Below, piece after piece: positions 1-6,006 of a stretch of 6,526 nucleotides of DNA (the first letter of the stretch is position 1; the number at the start of each line of letters is the position of its first letter). A program made the translations under genes and the position numbers. The notes beneath the pieces are model-generated. The model was not told the DNA's origin. It made no database searches and saw only the letters and a list, made by a program, of their open reading frames with translations. The stretch is taken from NCBI GenBank assembly GCA_029259995.1, contig JAJDEC010000208.1, positions 1 through 6,526 on the forward strand. The letters are read 5' to 3'. The DNA is from Phycisphaerae bacterium. GTDB lineage: Bacteria > Planctomycetota > Phycisphaerae > UBA1845 > UTPLA1.

Positions 1-524
1 TGATCCACGACTTCCTGCGCGTAGACGATGTTTCCCGTCGCGCGGAAGGCGCGGCCCAGGACGACCAGATGATGATGGCGGTTCAGCTCCCAGACCCATT
101 TGCAGTCGCCCGTCGCGTCGTAGTCGCGATAGTCGATGTCGCCGGCATACGTCGTCGGTGTCGCTGCGTTCTTGTTGTATTCGTGGTTCCAGCGGATCGG
201 CATTCCGACGTCGACGCGGCGGCTTCCGATCAGCTGAATTCGATGTTGAAGGATCTCGTCGGCTTCGGCGATCAGCGTTGTGCGCCACTCTGAGTGCAGG
301 GCCGTTCGGCCATCGGCGTCCGGAATCAGCGGAAGGAGACTTGTCAGTGTGGGATCGTCAGATGGTAAACCGGCTCGCTTGCCCGGAAGCGGCGCCAGTG
401 TCCGCTGCCGACGCGACAGCAGCACGCGATCGATCTTGTCGCGGACAAGATTCGACACGCGCCAGGCGATTTCGCCCGGTTGCATGGATAACAGACGATT
501 TCGATACCAGCCCAGTGATTGCAC
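1..524 (-). CDS. Heparinase II/III-family protein, N-terminal part (gene runs off the left edge)
   Basis: The first 174 residues of a protein I assign to the heparinase II/III-like polysaccharide lyase/hydrolase group. These enzymes have an N-terminal alpha-helical toroid followed by a C-terminal beta-sandwich; only part of the toroid is present here. The family-typical stretch is KWVWELNRHHHLVVLGRAF at about residues 142-160, with the WE-N-R core, followed by a helix (ATGNIVYAQEVVD) usual for this domain. The start LGWYRNRLLSMQPGEIAWR also resembles the usual opening of the family. I chose GTG at 524 because it keeps that opening and has a G-run about 7 bases upstream; ATG at 485 is in frame and is the alternative. 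No signal peptide is visible, which is common in bacterial relatives tied to exopolysaccharide or heparinoid metabolism. Substrate and catalytic residues cannot be judged because the rest lies outside the window. Confidence 0.85.
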   Translation of the reverse strand, partial: MQSLGWYRNRLLSMQPGEIAWRVSNLVRDKIDRVLLSRRQRTLAPLPGKRAGLPSDDPTLTSLLPLIPDADGRTALHSEWRTTLIAEADEILQHRIQLIGSRRVDVGMPIRWNHEYNKNAATPTTYAGDIDYRDYDATGDCKWVWELNRHHHLVVLGRAFRATGNIVYAQEVVD

Positions 525-554
525 GACTCATGCCCCCGCACGCAATCGATCGCC

Positions 555-566
555 CCTGACGTCAGG
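555..566. promoter_or_regulatory. Perfect 12-base palindrome upstream of the heparinase-like gene
   Basis: CCTGACGTCAGG is a perfect dyad, 30 bases upstream of the chosen GTG start at 524. Position and symmetry suit an operator for a dimeric regulator or a small hairpin in the leader. A 12-base palindrome can occur by chance and no second copy was seen in the window, so the role is a guess. Confidence 0.3.
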
Positions 567-588
567 ACTCGGTTCGACACATTCGATC

Positions 589-604
589 CCAAGGCGCACC
601 TTGG
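589..604. repeat. Perfect inverted repeat, 6-bp stem and 4-base loop
   Basis: CCAAGG-CGCA-CCTTGG forms a perfect six-pair hairpin, 64 bases upstream of the heparinase-like start. There is no T-run on either side, so it is not a typical intrinsic terminator. It may be part of the leader of the minus-strand gene or an operator. Confidence 0.35.
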
Positions 605-955
605 ACGCCTTATTGACGTGTGTGGCATCCGAGCCTCTGGTTAAGTTTCCCCCGAGAAAGACAGGTGACGAAATGAGACGATTCACATCGGCACGATTGG
701 CAGTCGTCGCGCCCGCGATCGTGTCGCGTCGTCGCAAGCCCCGCCGCCAGCGTGTCGGATGACTTGATATGAAGAGGAGAGGATTCGACCGCCGCCTGAC
801 GGCGACCATCGGCACATTCGATTGCCAGGATTCCCCTCAATTCATGTCCAGCGATCCGATCGATCGCCTTAGCGGCATGCAATGATACATGTCGTAAGTT
901 TATGAATCAAGGGAGGATGCAACTCGTATCGGGCCTGAAAACCAGCTCCGGGAAA

Positions 956-1029
<74 letters not shown>

Positions 1030-1077
1030 GGATGCTGATTTTCGGACATCTCGGCCCAAGATGCCGAGAGCTCGGTA

Positions 1078-1106
1078 AAGGTAGCTTTGTCGGGATTTTC
1101 TGTCAA
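1078..1106 (-). promoter_or_regulatory. Likely sigma70-type promoter of the tRNA-Asp gene
   Basis: On the minus strand a perfect -35 box TTGACA (1106-1101) is followed after 17 bases by TACCTT (1083-1078), a weak -10 that matches TATAAT at three of six positions. This would start transcription about 40-45 bases before the tRNA 5' end at 1029. The leader between them can form the hairpin CTCGGC/GCCGAG (1050-1068), perhaps an element trimmed during 5' processing. Confidence 0.5.
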
Positions 1107-1289
1107 GCGATCAAATCGTCCGTCCCGAAACCATCGGCCCGCACGATCCGGCCGTCGCGCCGACGCCGAGAGAACCAGTCCGTGGATCGTGATCCAGCAT
1201 TGTTGTTTCGAGTCTCTCAGGGACTTAGTGGACCCTGCGGCCAGATTGAGCGCCTCCGACTGATCCACGTCAAGCGTCCGTCATGTCTG

Positions 1290-1304
1290 GTCGAGTTACT
1301 CGAC
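1290..1304. promoter_or_regulatory. Operator-like inverted repeat
   Basis: GTCGAG-TTA-CTCGAC is a perfect 6+3+6 inverted repeat about 90 bases upstream of the start of the CBM9-like gene. It could be a regulator binding site or a small RNA hairpin. TCGA-type words are frequent in this DNA, which raises the chance of coincidence. Confidence 0.3.
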
Positions 1305-1391
1305 AGGCGGCCGGAAGAACCGCGCCCTTTGGTATCGGGCGTATCGGATTCTCGGACCGTCGCATGTGTTTTCGAGGCAATGGAGCCAGTT

Positions 1392-2300
1392 ATGCATCGA
1401 TTTCAAATTTTTGCCGTCGCGGTCCTGATCGCCGCGGGTGTGATCGGGTTTGTTGCGTTTCGAGCGTCCACGGGACCCAAGGCCGTTCGGGCCGAAGTGG
1501 GAGCGCCTGTGCAGATCGACACGGCGGCGGCGGAACATGACGCGCTCCGCAGCGCCTACGAAGCCAAGCTCGCCAACGATGACTATGTTGCATACAAGAC
1601 GAACGCCAGCGGTCGCGGATTTCAGGACTTCGAGGAAGAGTCGCGAATCAAGCGCCTTCGCAGTCAGATCGCGGCAAGTGTCCAGGCCCCTGCCGGTACG
1701 AAAACGTTTCGTATTCCCGTCGTGAATTCGACGCCGACGCTTGATGGTCGCTTTGGTGAGGGCGAATGGGATCAGGCGGCGCGCATCGCCATCGGCGTGG
1801 ACGGTGCAGACACGACGCTCTTTGTGATGTCGACGGACGAGAATCTCTATCTCGCGTGCGACGTTCCCGGTGACACGACAAGAGACGGATACGATCAGTT
1901 TCGCTTCTACTATCACTTGAATATTTCGCCGCTGATCGTCAACGAGCGAATTCACGTCGGGAAGTCGAGCGAGAAGCTCGGTGGTATCCGACAAACAGAG
2001 GTACGATGGCAGGGCGATCCGCCGACGAGCAAGGATGAGCGATGGAAGAAGTACGCCATCAATGACTGGAGTATCTATCAACACGCATTTGGTGCGTCCA
2101 GCGTGAAGCAGGGTCATCGACGGTTTGAAGCGTCGCTCAGCCTCGCCGAATCGGGGATCCCCTTCGGCAGCCCCTTTCCCGCGCGCGTCGTCGTCGAATC
2201 CGATCCCGTTCGCGACAGCAAGGGAAAATTCAAGAAGCGAACCTACCTCGGCGAACTGGGCGTGCAAACGGCGCCCGTCTGGTTCGTCATCGAACGCTGA
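1392..2300 (+). CDS. Membrane-anchored protein with CBM9-like (carbohydrate-binding/DOMON-like) domain
   Basis: The product has 302 residues. Residues 4-23 form one hydrophobic segment after MHR, which suggests a signal anchor that places the rest outside the cytoplasmic membrane; no clear signal peptidase site is seen. Residues about 30-100 are charged and probably helical linker. From about residue 105 to the end lies a beta-rich domain opening with TPTLDGRFGEGEWDQA (D118, G119, W126), the hallmark start of CBM9-like domains, then strands such as TTLFVMSTDENLYLACDV. The family binds sugar ends or serves as a sensor or adaptor domain next to enzymes; here it stands without a catalytic partner. 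ATG 1392 was chosen because GGAG lies six bases upstream and the hydrophobic segment follows at once; in-frame ATG 1380 has GAGG only two bases before it. The domain call rests on the LDG..EGEW motif and the strand pattern; the ligand is unknown. Confidence 0.72.
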   Translation: MHRFQIFAVAVLIAAGVIGFVAFRASTGPKAVRAEVGAPVQIDTAAAEHDALRSAYEAKLANDDYVAYKTNASGRGFQDFEEESRIKRLRSQIAASVQAPAGTKTFRIPVVNSTPTLDGRFGEGEWDQAARIAIGVDGADTTLFVMSTDENLYLACDVPGDTTRDGYDQFRFYYHLNISPLIVNERIHVGKSSEKLGGIRQTEVRWQGDPPTSKDERWKKYAINDWSIYQHAFGASSVKQGHRRFEASLSLAESGIPFGSPFPARVVVESDPVRDSKGKFKKRTYLGELGVQTAPVWFVIER

Positions 2301-2306
2301 GGGTTT

Positions 2307-2327
2307 CTGCACGCGCACGCGGAGCAG
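2307..2327. terminator. Possible weak bidirectional terminator hairpin between convergent genes
   Basis: The 34 bases between the stop codons at 2300 (plus) and 2335 (minus) can fold as CTGC-CGC-GCAC-GCG-GCAG, with a small internal loop (A on one side, GA on the other). The position is right for a shared terminator of the convergent pair. There is no U-run after the hairpin on either strand, so it does not meet the classical intrinsic-terminator pattern. Confidence 0.25.
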
Positions 2328-2334
2328 TCCGGAG

Positions 2335-2886
2335 TCATCGTGGAATCGTGGCGGGCACATCCATCGGAAGCCGAACACTGAGCCCCGAATTCGGCCCGTT
2401 CGGAATACCGAACATTGTGTCGGCTCGCGCTCGCACGTCCGTTAGGAGTGATCGAGGGTCGATGGCGTCGCCGATATGTTGCTGAGACTCGCTTCTCGGC
2501 GCATCGACGGCTTTCGCGCGATAGACGATGAGTCGATCGATTCTGTTTTCAATTGCACGCACGCATAGCCCGCGAATGTAAAAGCGATTGAACTCGCCTT
2601 CGCCGAGTGTCTCGGCTGCTGTCGCAGGAATTCGGACCTCTTTCGTGCCGCCGTTTTCCGTGCGTCGTCGCTCAGTCGTGTTGAAATAGCGGGGACTGTT
2701 CAGCGAGGCAATCAGCGACTCTGGCGAGCCCGTCGCAATCGCGTCGCGAAGGAGATTGAGGTAAACGGAATTGCCCGCAAGGCTCAAACGCGGACTCTCA
2801 TAAAGACGTCCTTCCGCGACGTCCAGCCGCAATTCATCCATCATGTAGAAACGTGTTCGAACGTCGAGATTCATCAGTGTGAACAT
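2335..2886 (-). CDS. Conserved-looking uncharacterised protein, 183 residues
   Basis: I recognise no named domain. The protein is soluble, with no signal peptide or membrane segment. It starts MFTLMNLDVRTRFYMMDEL, continues with a charged helical part (residues about 15-62), then a stretch with ERRR at 72-75 and the block TLGEGEFNRFYIRGLC at 93-108. It ends with a Pro/Gly-rich part containing PNSGLSVRLP at 165-174. The dense middle block and the sharp ending have the look of a conserved family, and from memory similar uncharacterised proteins occur in several phyla; this could not be checked. ATG 2886 is preceded by AAGGGG about 10 bases upstream; ATG 2874 is a possible inner start. The gene is divergent from the lipoprotein gene at 3115 (228 bases between) and converges on the CBM9-like gene. 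The opposite strand offers no competing gene. Confidence 0.82.
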   Translation of the reverse strand: MFTLMNLDVRTRFYMMDELRLDVAEGRLYESPRLSLAGNSVYLNLLRDAIATGSPESLIASLNSPRYFNTTERRRTENGGTKEVRIPATAAETLGEGEFNRFYIRGLCVRAIENRIDRLIVYRAKAVDAPRSESQQHIGDAIDPRSLLTDVRARADTMFGIPNGPNSGLSVRLPMDVPATIPR

Positions 2887-2964
2887 GGCGTCACGCCCCT
2901 TCTTGCAATGTCCGGCCGCCGGCGAATCCGCGATTGCGGCGTTGGCGCCGACAGCAACGATGCG

Positions 2965-2978
2965 CCCTCTGCGGAGGG
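2965..2978 (+). repeat. Small hairpin in the divergent intergenic region
   Basis: CCCTC-TGCG-GAGGG followed by TTT lies in the 228-base divergent region between the genes starting at 2886 (minus) and 3115 (plus). It resembles a short terminator or attenuator in the leader of the plus-strand gene, but the stem has only five pairs and the T-run only three bases. I found no convincing promoter pair for either divergent gene in this region. Confidence 0.25.
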
Positions 2979-3114
2979 TTTCCTCTCAAGGGCTTGCTCA
3001 GGGCATCCTGGGGCTGTCCAGCGGATTGGCTGCATACGTTCGCGACAAGCGTGTTGTGAGAATGAGGCGTCGGATTGCAATTCAAAGCACCTCTTGAATA
3101 CGATGGAGGGCATG

Positions 3115-4182
3115 ATGCGACTGATGCTCCTGTTTTCGGCATTCGTGCTTTCGTCGGCGGGCTGCGGCTTCGATGTTTTCTACGCATTCCACGCCGTGGA
3201 AGGCCAGGCGGAGATACTGTTCGGTTCGATTCCGATCGAGGAAGCCATTTCGAACATCGAGACGCCGATCGCATCGCGCGAGAAACTCGAGATGGTCGTG
3301 GACCTGCGAGGATTCGCGCGCGACAGAGTGCGGCTCAATGTCGAATCCTCGTTTGCGACGTACTACGACGGCCGGGGATCGCCCGTTGCCTACAGCGTTT
3401 CCGCCGCGCGCGGCGATTCGCTGGAGCCGCTGCAATGGGAATTCCCTATTTTCGGGTCGATTCCCTTCCTGAGTTACTTCGATCAATTCCGGGCGGACAT
3501 GAAAGTGATCGAACTGGAGTTCCTGGGATACGATGCGTTTCTGTATGAACTGGATGCCTATAGCCTTGCCGTTCTGCCGAATCCCGTCTTGTCTCCGATG
3601 CTCAATCGAGATGAAATCGATCTGGCCACGCTCGTCTTTCACGAATTGACGCATCGGACCGTCGGCCGCCCTGATGACGGAACCGATCTCGACAATCGTT
3701 TCAACGAGAGCGTCGCGACTTATGTCGGTCGGCGCGCGGCACTCGACTACTTCGAGGCTCGCGACGGCGCCGAGTCAACGCGAACCGCCGAGGCGGTCGC
3801 ACGATACGACGACGACGATCTCGTGACTGCGTTCATGCTTGACTTTGCCGATCGCCTCGAATCGATGTACTCGACGGGAATTACTGCGGACGAACTGCGT
3901 GTGCGCAAATCGCAGATGTTCGCTGAAGCACGGGCGACGTTTGCAACCAGCGTCGTGCCTCAGCTTCAGCTTCCGCTCCGGTACGGGCTTCTGAGCGAAA
4001 TGCCCGAAAGCAATGCGTTTGTGCTTCTGTATCAACGATACAACGAGCGACAGACTTTGTTTGATGACGTCTTCGAGGCGAACGGGCGGGATTGGGCAAC
4101 GACGCTGATCGTCTACCGACAGGCGGCGGCGAATGTCGGCGATCCATTTGATTACATGGATCGATGGCTCGCAACCCAGTGA
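3115..4182 (+). CDS. Predicted zinc aminopeptidase lipoprotein (COG4324/PF10023 type)
   Basis: The product has 355 residues. Residues 1-16 are a lipoprotein-like signal (MRLMLLFSAFVLSSAG) ending at Cys17, so the mature protein is probably lipid-anchored outside the inner membrane. The -3 Ser makes the lipobox less than ideal. The start of the mature part, CGFDVFYAFHAVEGQAEILF, fits the family, in which an aromatic-rich stretch after the Cys is followed by a Q-G-x-x-x-x-L helix. Residues 176-180 are HELTH, the HExxH zinc site with the catalytic Glu177. FNESVATYVG follows, with Glu198 as the probable third zinc ligand, as in the family. AYSLAVLPNPVLSPML upstream of HELTH matches the region around the conserved Y-S-T-x-G-W-F-x-D-P-L-L pattern. 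The family is annotated as predicted aminopeptidase, but the substrate is not established. ATG 3115 was chosen because GGAGG lies five bases upstream; ATG 3112 and 3103 are in frame but too close to it or unsupported. The 3' end is 16 bases from a convergent gene. Confidence 0.87.
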   Translation: MRLMLLFSAFVLSSAGCGFDVFYAFHAVEGQAEILFGSIPIEEAISNIETPIASREKLEMVVDLRGFARDRVRLNVESSFATYYDGRGSPVAYSVSAARGDSLEPLQWEFPIFGSIPFLSYFDQFRADMKVIELEFLGYDAFLYELDAYSLAVLPNPVLSPMLNRDEIDLATLVFHELTHRTVGRPDDGTDLDNRFNESVATYVGRRAALDYFEARDGAESTRTAEAVARYDDDDLVTAFMLDFADRLESMYSTGITADELRVRKSQMFAEARATFATSVVPQLQLPLRYGLLSEMPESNAFVLLYQRYNERQTLFDDVFEANGRDWATTLIVYRQAAANVGDPFDYMDRWLATQ

Positions 4183-4198
4183 ACGATCGGCCATTTCT

Positions 4199-4636
4199 TC
4201 AGTTCACGGCGTCGGCGCGGGCATCGGCAGTCGCCATCGATTCCGTCTCGTTGTGCGCCGATCCAATCTGTGCGAGTCGCGCTTCAAGCTCCTGGATTCG
4301 CCGTTCGAGATGTTCCACACGCGCCACTGTTTGATCGGGTTTCGGCTTGGCCTTCCAGATAGGTACGGATACCTCGAACCAGACGCCGTCGTCGTGATCG
4401 CCGGACACGTTATCCGACAGATCGCGGCGCCGATAAATGACGGATGTGTCAACGCCGTTATCCCACTTGAACTGCACGGACTCCTGAGCCAGATACCTTT
4501 CGTGAGTTGACTTGTCCACATTCTTCTGGCGATATTCGACGCCGGCCTTGGTCTTGCTTCGAATCTCCCTGAGTCCGCATCCCTCGCCTGAAGTGATACA
4601 GAAAATCAGTCCGATCAAGAGAGCGTGATTTCGCAT
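4199..4636 (-). CDS. Small putative lipoprotein with C-terminal coiled coil
   Basis: The product has 145 residues. MRNHALLIGLIFCITSGEGC gives a short signal with Cys20 as the likely lipidated residue, though Glu at -2 is not a standard lipobox. Residues about 30-94 show amphipathic strand-like pieces (AGVEYRQK, SVQFKWDNGVDTSVIYRRRD, GVWFEVSVPIWK) that look like outer-membrane-type beta hairpins. Residues 104-124 form a textbook coiled coil with hydrophobics V107, L110, I114, L117, L121 and I124 in 3-4 spacing. The last 20 residues are polar. I do not recognise the family; an envelope spacer or oligomerisation role is a guess. ATG 4636 has GGAG five bases upstream and gives the signal peptide at once; the frame is open back to an ATG at 4744, but that extension is Arg/Pro-rich and unsupported. 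The gene converges on the aminopeptidase gene with no visible terminator in the 16-base gap. Confidence 0.75.
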   Translation of the reverse strand: MRNHALLIGLIFCITSGEGCGLREIRSKTKAGVEYRQKNVDKSTHERYLAQESVQFKWDNGVDTSVIYRRRDLSDNVSGDHDDGVWFEVSVPIWKAKPKPDQTVARVEHLERRIQELEARLAQIGSAHNETESMATADARADAVN

Positions 4637-4983
4637 TTCGACTCCGATTCGAAGTATTGCGCGGCACAGACCTGTTGCCGCATGGTTCGGGCGCCGCCCG
4701 GCGCCGCGAGTAAATCCGCGTGGCTCTTGAGGATTCTTTAACAATTCCGAATTGATGCAATAGGGGCGGCGGGCCAGCTCGCGGAATTTCTGTCGATCCG
4801 CGTTGCCCGGGAAACAAACGGCGATTCTTGGCAGATCCGCGACGGATGTGATTTCTGAGGCGGATGTGCACCGGGCAATCCGTCCGGGGGACGCGAATCG
4901 AAAACCCTCAATCCCGAGTCGGAATCACAGGGTACTTTGCGGAATGTCGTGTATTTCGAAATGCGGTCGATTCGAATTCGCCG
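4637..4983. other. Non-coding gap between the small lipoprotein and O-methyltransferase genes
   Basis: No supported gene. It should carry the promoter and leader of the minus-strand lipoprotein gene and the 3' end of the methyltransferase transcript. Visible pieces include the inverted repeat GGCGCC-GCCC-GGCGCC at 4690-4705, a strong GC hairpin about 55 bases before the lipoprotein start. CAATTC-C-GAATTG lies at 4742-4754. The 10-base palindrome ATTTCGAAAT lies at 4953-4962, with ATTCGAAT at 4970-4977 just after the methyltransferase stop. On the minus strand ATTCC-GACTC-GGGAT (4925-4911) followed by TTTT at 4904-4901 is a weak terminator candidate for the methyltransferase. No strong promoter pair was found. 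Confidence 0.55.
4742..4754. promoter_or_regulatory. Operator-like inverted repeat upstream of the small lipoprotein gene
   Basis: CAATTC-C-GAATTG is a perfect 6+1+6 inverted repeat about 105 bases upstream of the lipoprotein start at 4636. It overlaps the only region resembling a promoter on the minus strand (TTGCAT, 16 bases, AAGAAT at best). This would suit an operator overlapping the promoter, but both elements are weak. Confidence 0.25.
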
Positions 4984-5652
4984 CTACTCGTTGACGCGAA
5001 GCAACAGGAATCCGTCGTGACCTTTGGCTCCGACAGTTTGAATCGCCGTTGCGCTGACGCGCGTGTCGTCGCGAATCATCTCAAACAGGCTTCGTACACC
5101 CAGTACTCGATCGTCGTCGCTGGACTCGTCAATGATCCTGCCTTCTCGAATCACGTTGTCGAACAGAACGAATCCGCCGGGGCGCGTCAGATCCATGCAG
5201 TACTCGAAGTACGTCGGATTGTTCGGCTTGTCCGCATCGATGAACATCAGGTCAAACAAGTCGCCACCCTCGGAGACGAGTAACTCGAGTGAATCTGTCG
5301 CCGGTCCTTCCCGCAATTCGATCAGGTGTTCGAGGTTGGCGCGTTCGAAATTCGATTGCGCCACGTCGGCATGATGAGAATCCGCTTCAAGCGTGATGAT
5401 CAGGCCGGCCACGGGAAGCGCCTGGGCCATCCAGATCGTGCTGTAGCCGCCGAGTGTGCCGATTTCGAGTACGCGCGCTGCGCTCGACATGCGAACGAGC
5501 AATTGCAGGAGCTTGCCCTGCGCCGGCGATACATCGATCGCGGGCAATCCTGCCGCCGCGTTGGTGGCCAACACCCATTCGAGATCGGCAGCTTCCTTCG
5601 CCAACGTTTGAACGAGATACGCATCGACATCGGACCAGAGTTCTTGATTCAC
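4984..5652 (-). CDS. SAM-dependent O-methyltransferase (caffeoyl-CoA/COG4122 type, PF01596)
   Basis: The complete protein has 222 residues, the usual length for bacterial class I, metal-dependent catechol- or caffeoyl-CoA-type O-methyltransferases. It transfers the methyl group of S-adenosylmethionine to a hydroxyl group, in the cytoplasm. An N-terminal helical part contains SPAQGKLLQLLV (residues 42-53), as in the family. VLEIGTLGGYSTIWMA (61-76) is the SAM-binding motif I and E89 is the likely ribose-binding acid. FIDADKPNNPTYFEY (137-151) and GGFVLFDNVIREGRI (159-173) carry the metal ligands expected in the family (D139, D165, N166). The C-terminus KGHDGFLLLRVNE is also typical. GTG 5652 was chosen because the ideal ribosome binding site AGGAGGT (5663-5657) precedes it; the frame continues upstream, but that stretch is non-family. 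The gene has no close partner, and the natural acceptor cannot be read from sequence. Confidence 0.95.
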   Translation of the reverse strand: MNQELWSDVDAYLVQTLAKEAADLEWVLATNAAAGLPAIDVSPAQGKLLQLLVRMSSAARVLEIGTLGGYSTIWMAQALPVAGLIITLEADSHHADVAQSNFERANLEHLIELREGPATDSLELLVSEGGDLFDLMFIDADKPNNPTYFEYCMDLTRPGGFVLFDNVIREGRIIDESSDDDRVLGVRSLFEMIRDDTRVSATAIQTVGAKGHDGFLLLRVNE

Positions 5653-5746
5653 GCGTACCTCCTGTCCGGCAGGAATGAAGAAGAGTCGGCGGTTTGAGCT
5701 TGCATCGCAGATTGCGTTGAACGTCGACGAGAATTTTCGGCGTCGC

Positions 5747-5794
5747 CTATCGTCGAGAATTCCCCCATTCAAACGAATGACGAATCGAATTCAT
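5747..5794 (-). CDS. Possible 15-codon leader ORF upstream of the O-methyltransferase
   Basis: ATG at 5794 is preceded on the minus strand by GGGGAGG (GGAGG at 5804-5800) with five bases between, a better ribosome binding site than many real genes have. It reads MNSIRHSFEWGNSRR and stops at TAG 5749-5747, about 94 bases before the methyltransferase start and in another frame. It lies inside the predicted leader that would begin near the TATAAT at 5870-5865. It could be a translated upstream ORF that tunes the downstream gene, or a chance occurrence; there is no family evidence. Confidence 0.25.
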   Translation of the reverse strand: MNSIRHSFEWGNSRR

Positions 5795-5864
5795 AGGAAC
5801 CTCCCCATCCGCTGGATTGCGGGTCAGAACGCCGCCCCTGACGGCATCGCCAAAAATACTCAAG

Positions 5865-5870
5865 ATTATA
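5865..5870 (-). promoter_or_regulatory. Perfect -10 box, candidate promoter of the O-methyltransferase
   Basis: The minus strand reads CTATAATCTTG here, with an exact TATAAT at 5870-5865, in the only AT-rich spot of the leader. The hexamer 17 bases upstream (CCGAAC) is a poor -35 match, so activity may depend on an activator or another sigma-factor context. If used, it gives a leader of about 205 bases before the GTG at 5652. Confidence 0.4.
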
Positions 5871-5972
5871 GGTCGTGGATCCGTGTAGTTCGGTTCTGGA
5901 TGTCGCTTGGAATCATGACGCAGCGAAACAGATTTGGTGCGATGTAGATTCGCTGGACTTCTGCCAAATCAC

Positions 5973-6001
5973 TTGTCCGGTAACGAAACGTGTGGCATAA
6001 T
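5973..6001 (+). promoter_or_regulatory. Sigma70-type promoter for the beta-helix protein gene
   Basis: TTGTCC (5973-5978, four of six to TTGACA) and CATAAT (5996-6001, five of six to TATAAT) are separated by exactly 17 bases. This is the best promoter pair in the window. Transcription would start near 6008 and produce a leader of about 355 bases before the ATG at 6363. Confidence 0.55.
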
Positions 6002-6006
6002 ATTAG

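Larger units (their letters stand above)
525..955. other. Non-coding gap between heparinase-like gene and tRNA-Asp
   Basis: No reading frame here looks like a protein: the open frames on both strands give Arg-, Cys- and His-rich translations with no start site supported by a ribosome binding site. The stretch should contain the promoter and leader of the minus-strand heparinase-like gene and the 3' flank of the tRNA. I found no convincing -35/-10 pair for the former and no hairpin plus U-run terminator for the latter. Two short palindromes (555-566 and 589-604) are listed separately. Confidence 0.6.
1030..1391. other. Non-coding gap between tRNA-Asp and the CBM9-like gene
   Basis: The plus-strand reading frame of the next gene stays open back to 1032, but the translation before 1392 is Arg/Pro-rich and has no family-like or signal-peptide character, so I treat it as leader. 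The left part holds the tRNA promoter. The right part holds an inverted repeat at 1290-1304 and a short direct repeat of TATCGG near 1333-1350. I see no clear promoter for the plus-strand gene. Confidence 0.6.

Noticed and set aside
280..762. A 160-codon plus-strand frame over the heparinase-like start and the gap
   Set aside because: Arg/Ser-rich translation without a ribosome binding site; it overlaps the minus-strand gene whose family motif is clear.
1032..1391. N-terminal extension of the CBM9-like gene back to 1032
   Set aside because: The extension is low-complexity Arg/Pro sequence overlapping the tRNA promoter and would bury the membrane segment in mid-protein; ATG 1392 has the proper ribosome binding site.
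1296..2378. A 360-codon open frame on the minus strand opposite the CBM9-like gene
   Set aside because: It is Arg-rich, has no family-like stretch and mirrors a plus-strand frame with signal anchor, ribosome binding site and a recognisable domain; it is an antisense shadow in GC-rich DNA.
3082..3654. A 190-codon minus-strand frame opposite the aminopeptidase gene
   Set aside because: The plus-strand protein carries HELTH and lipoprotein features; the antisense translation has none.
5653..5772. Upstream extension of the O-methyltransferase to a TTG at 5772
   Set aside because: The extra 40 residues are not family-like and GTG 5652 has an ideal AGGAGGT at good spacing.
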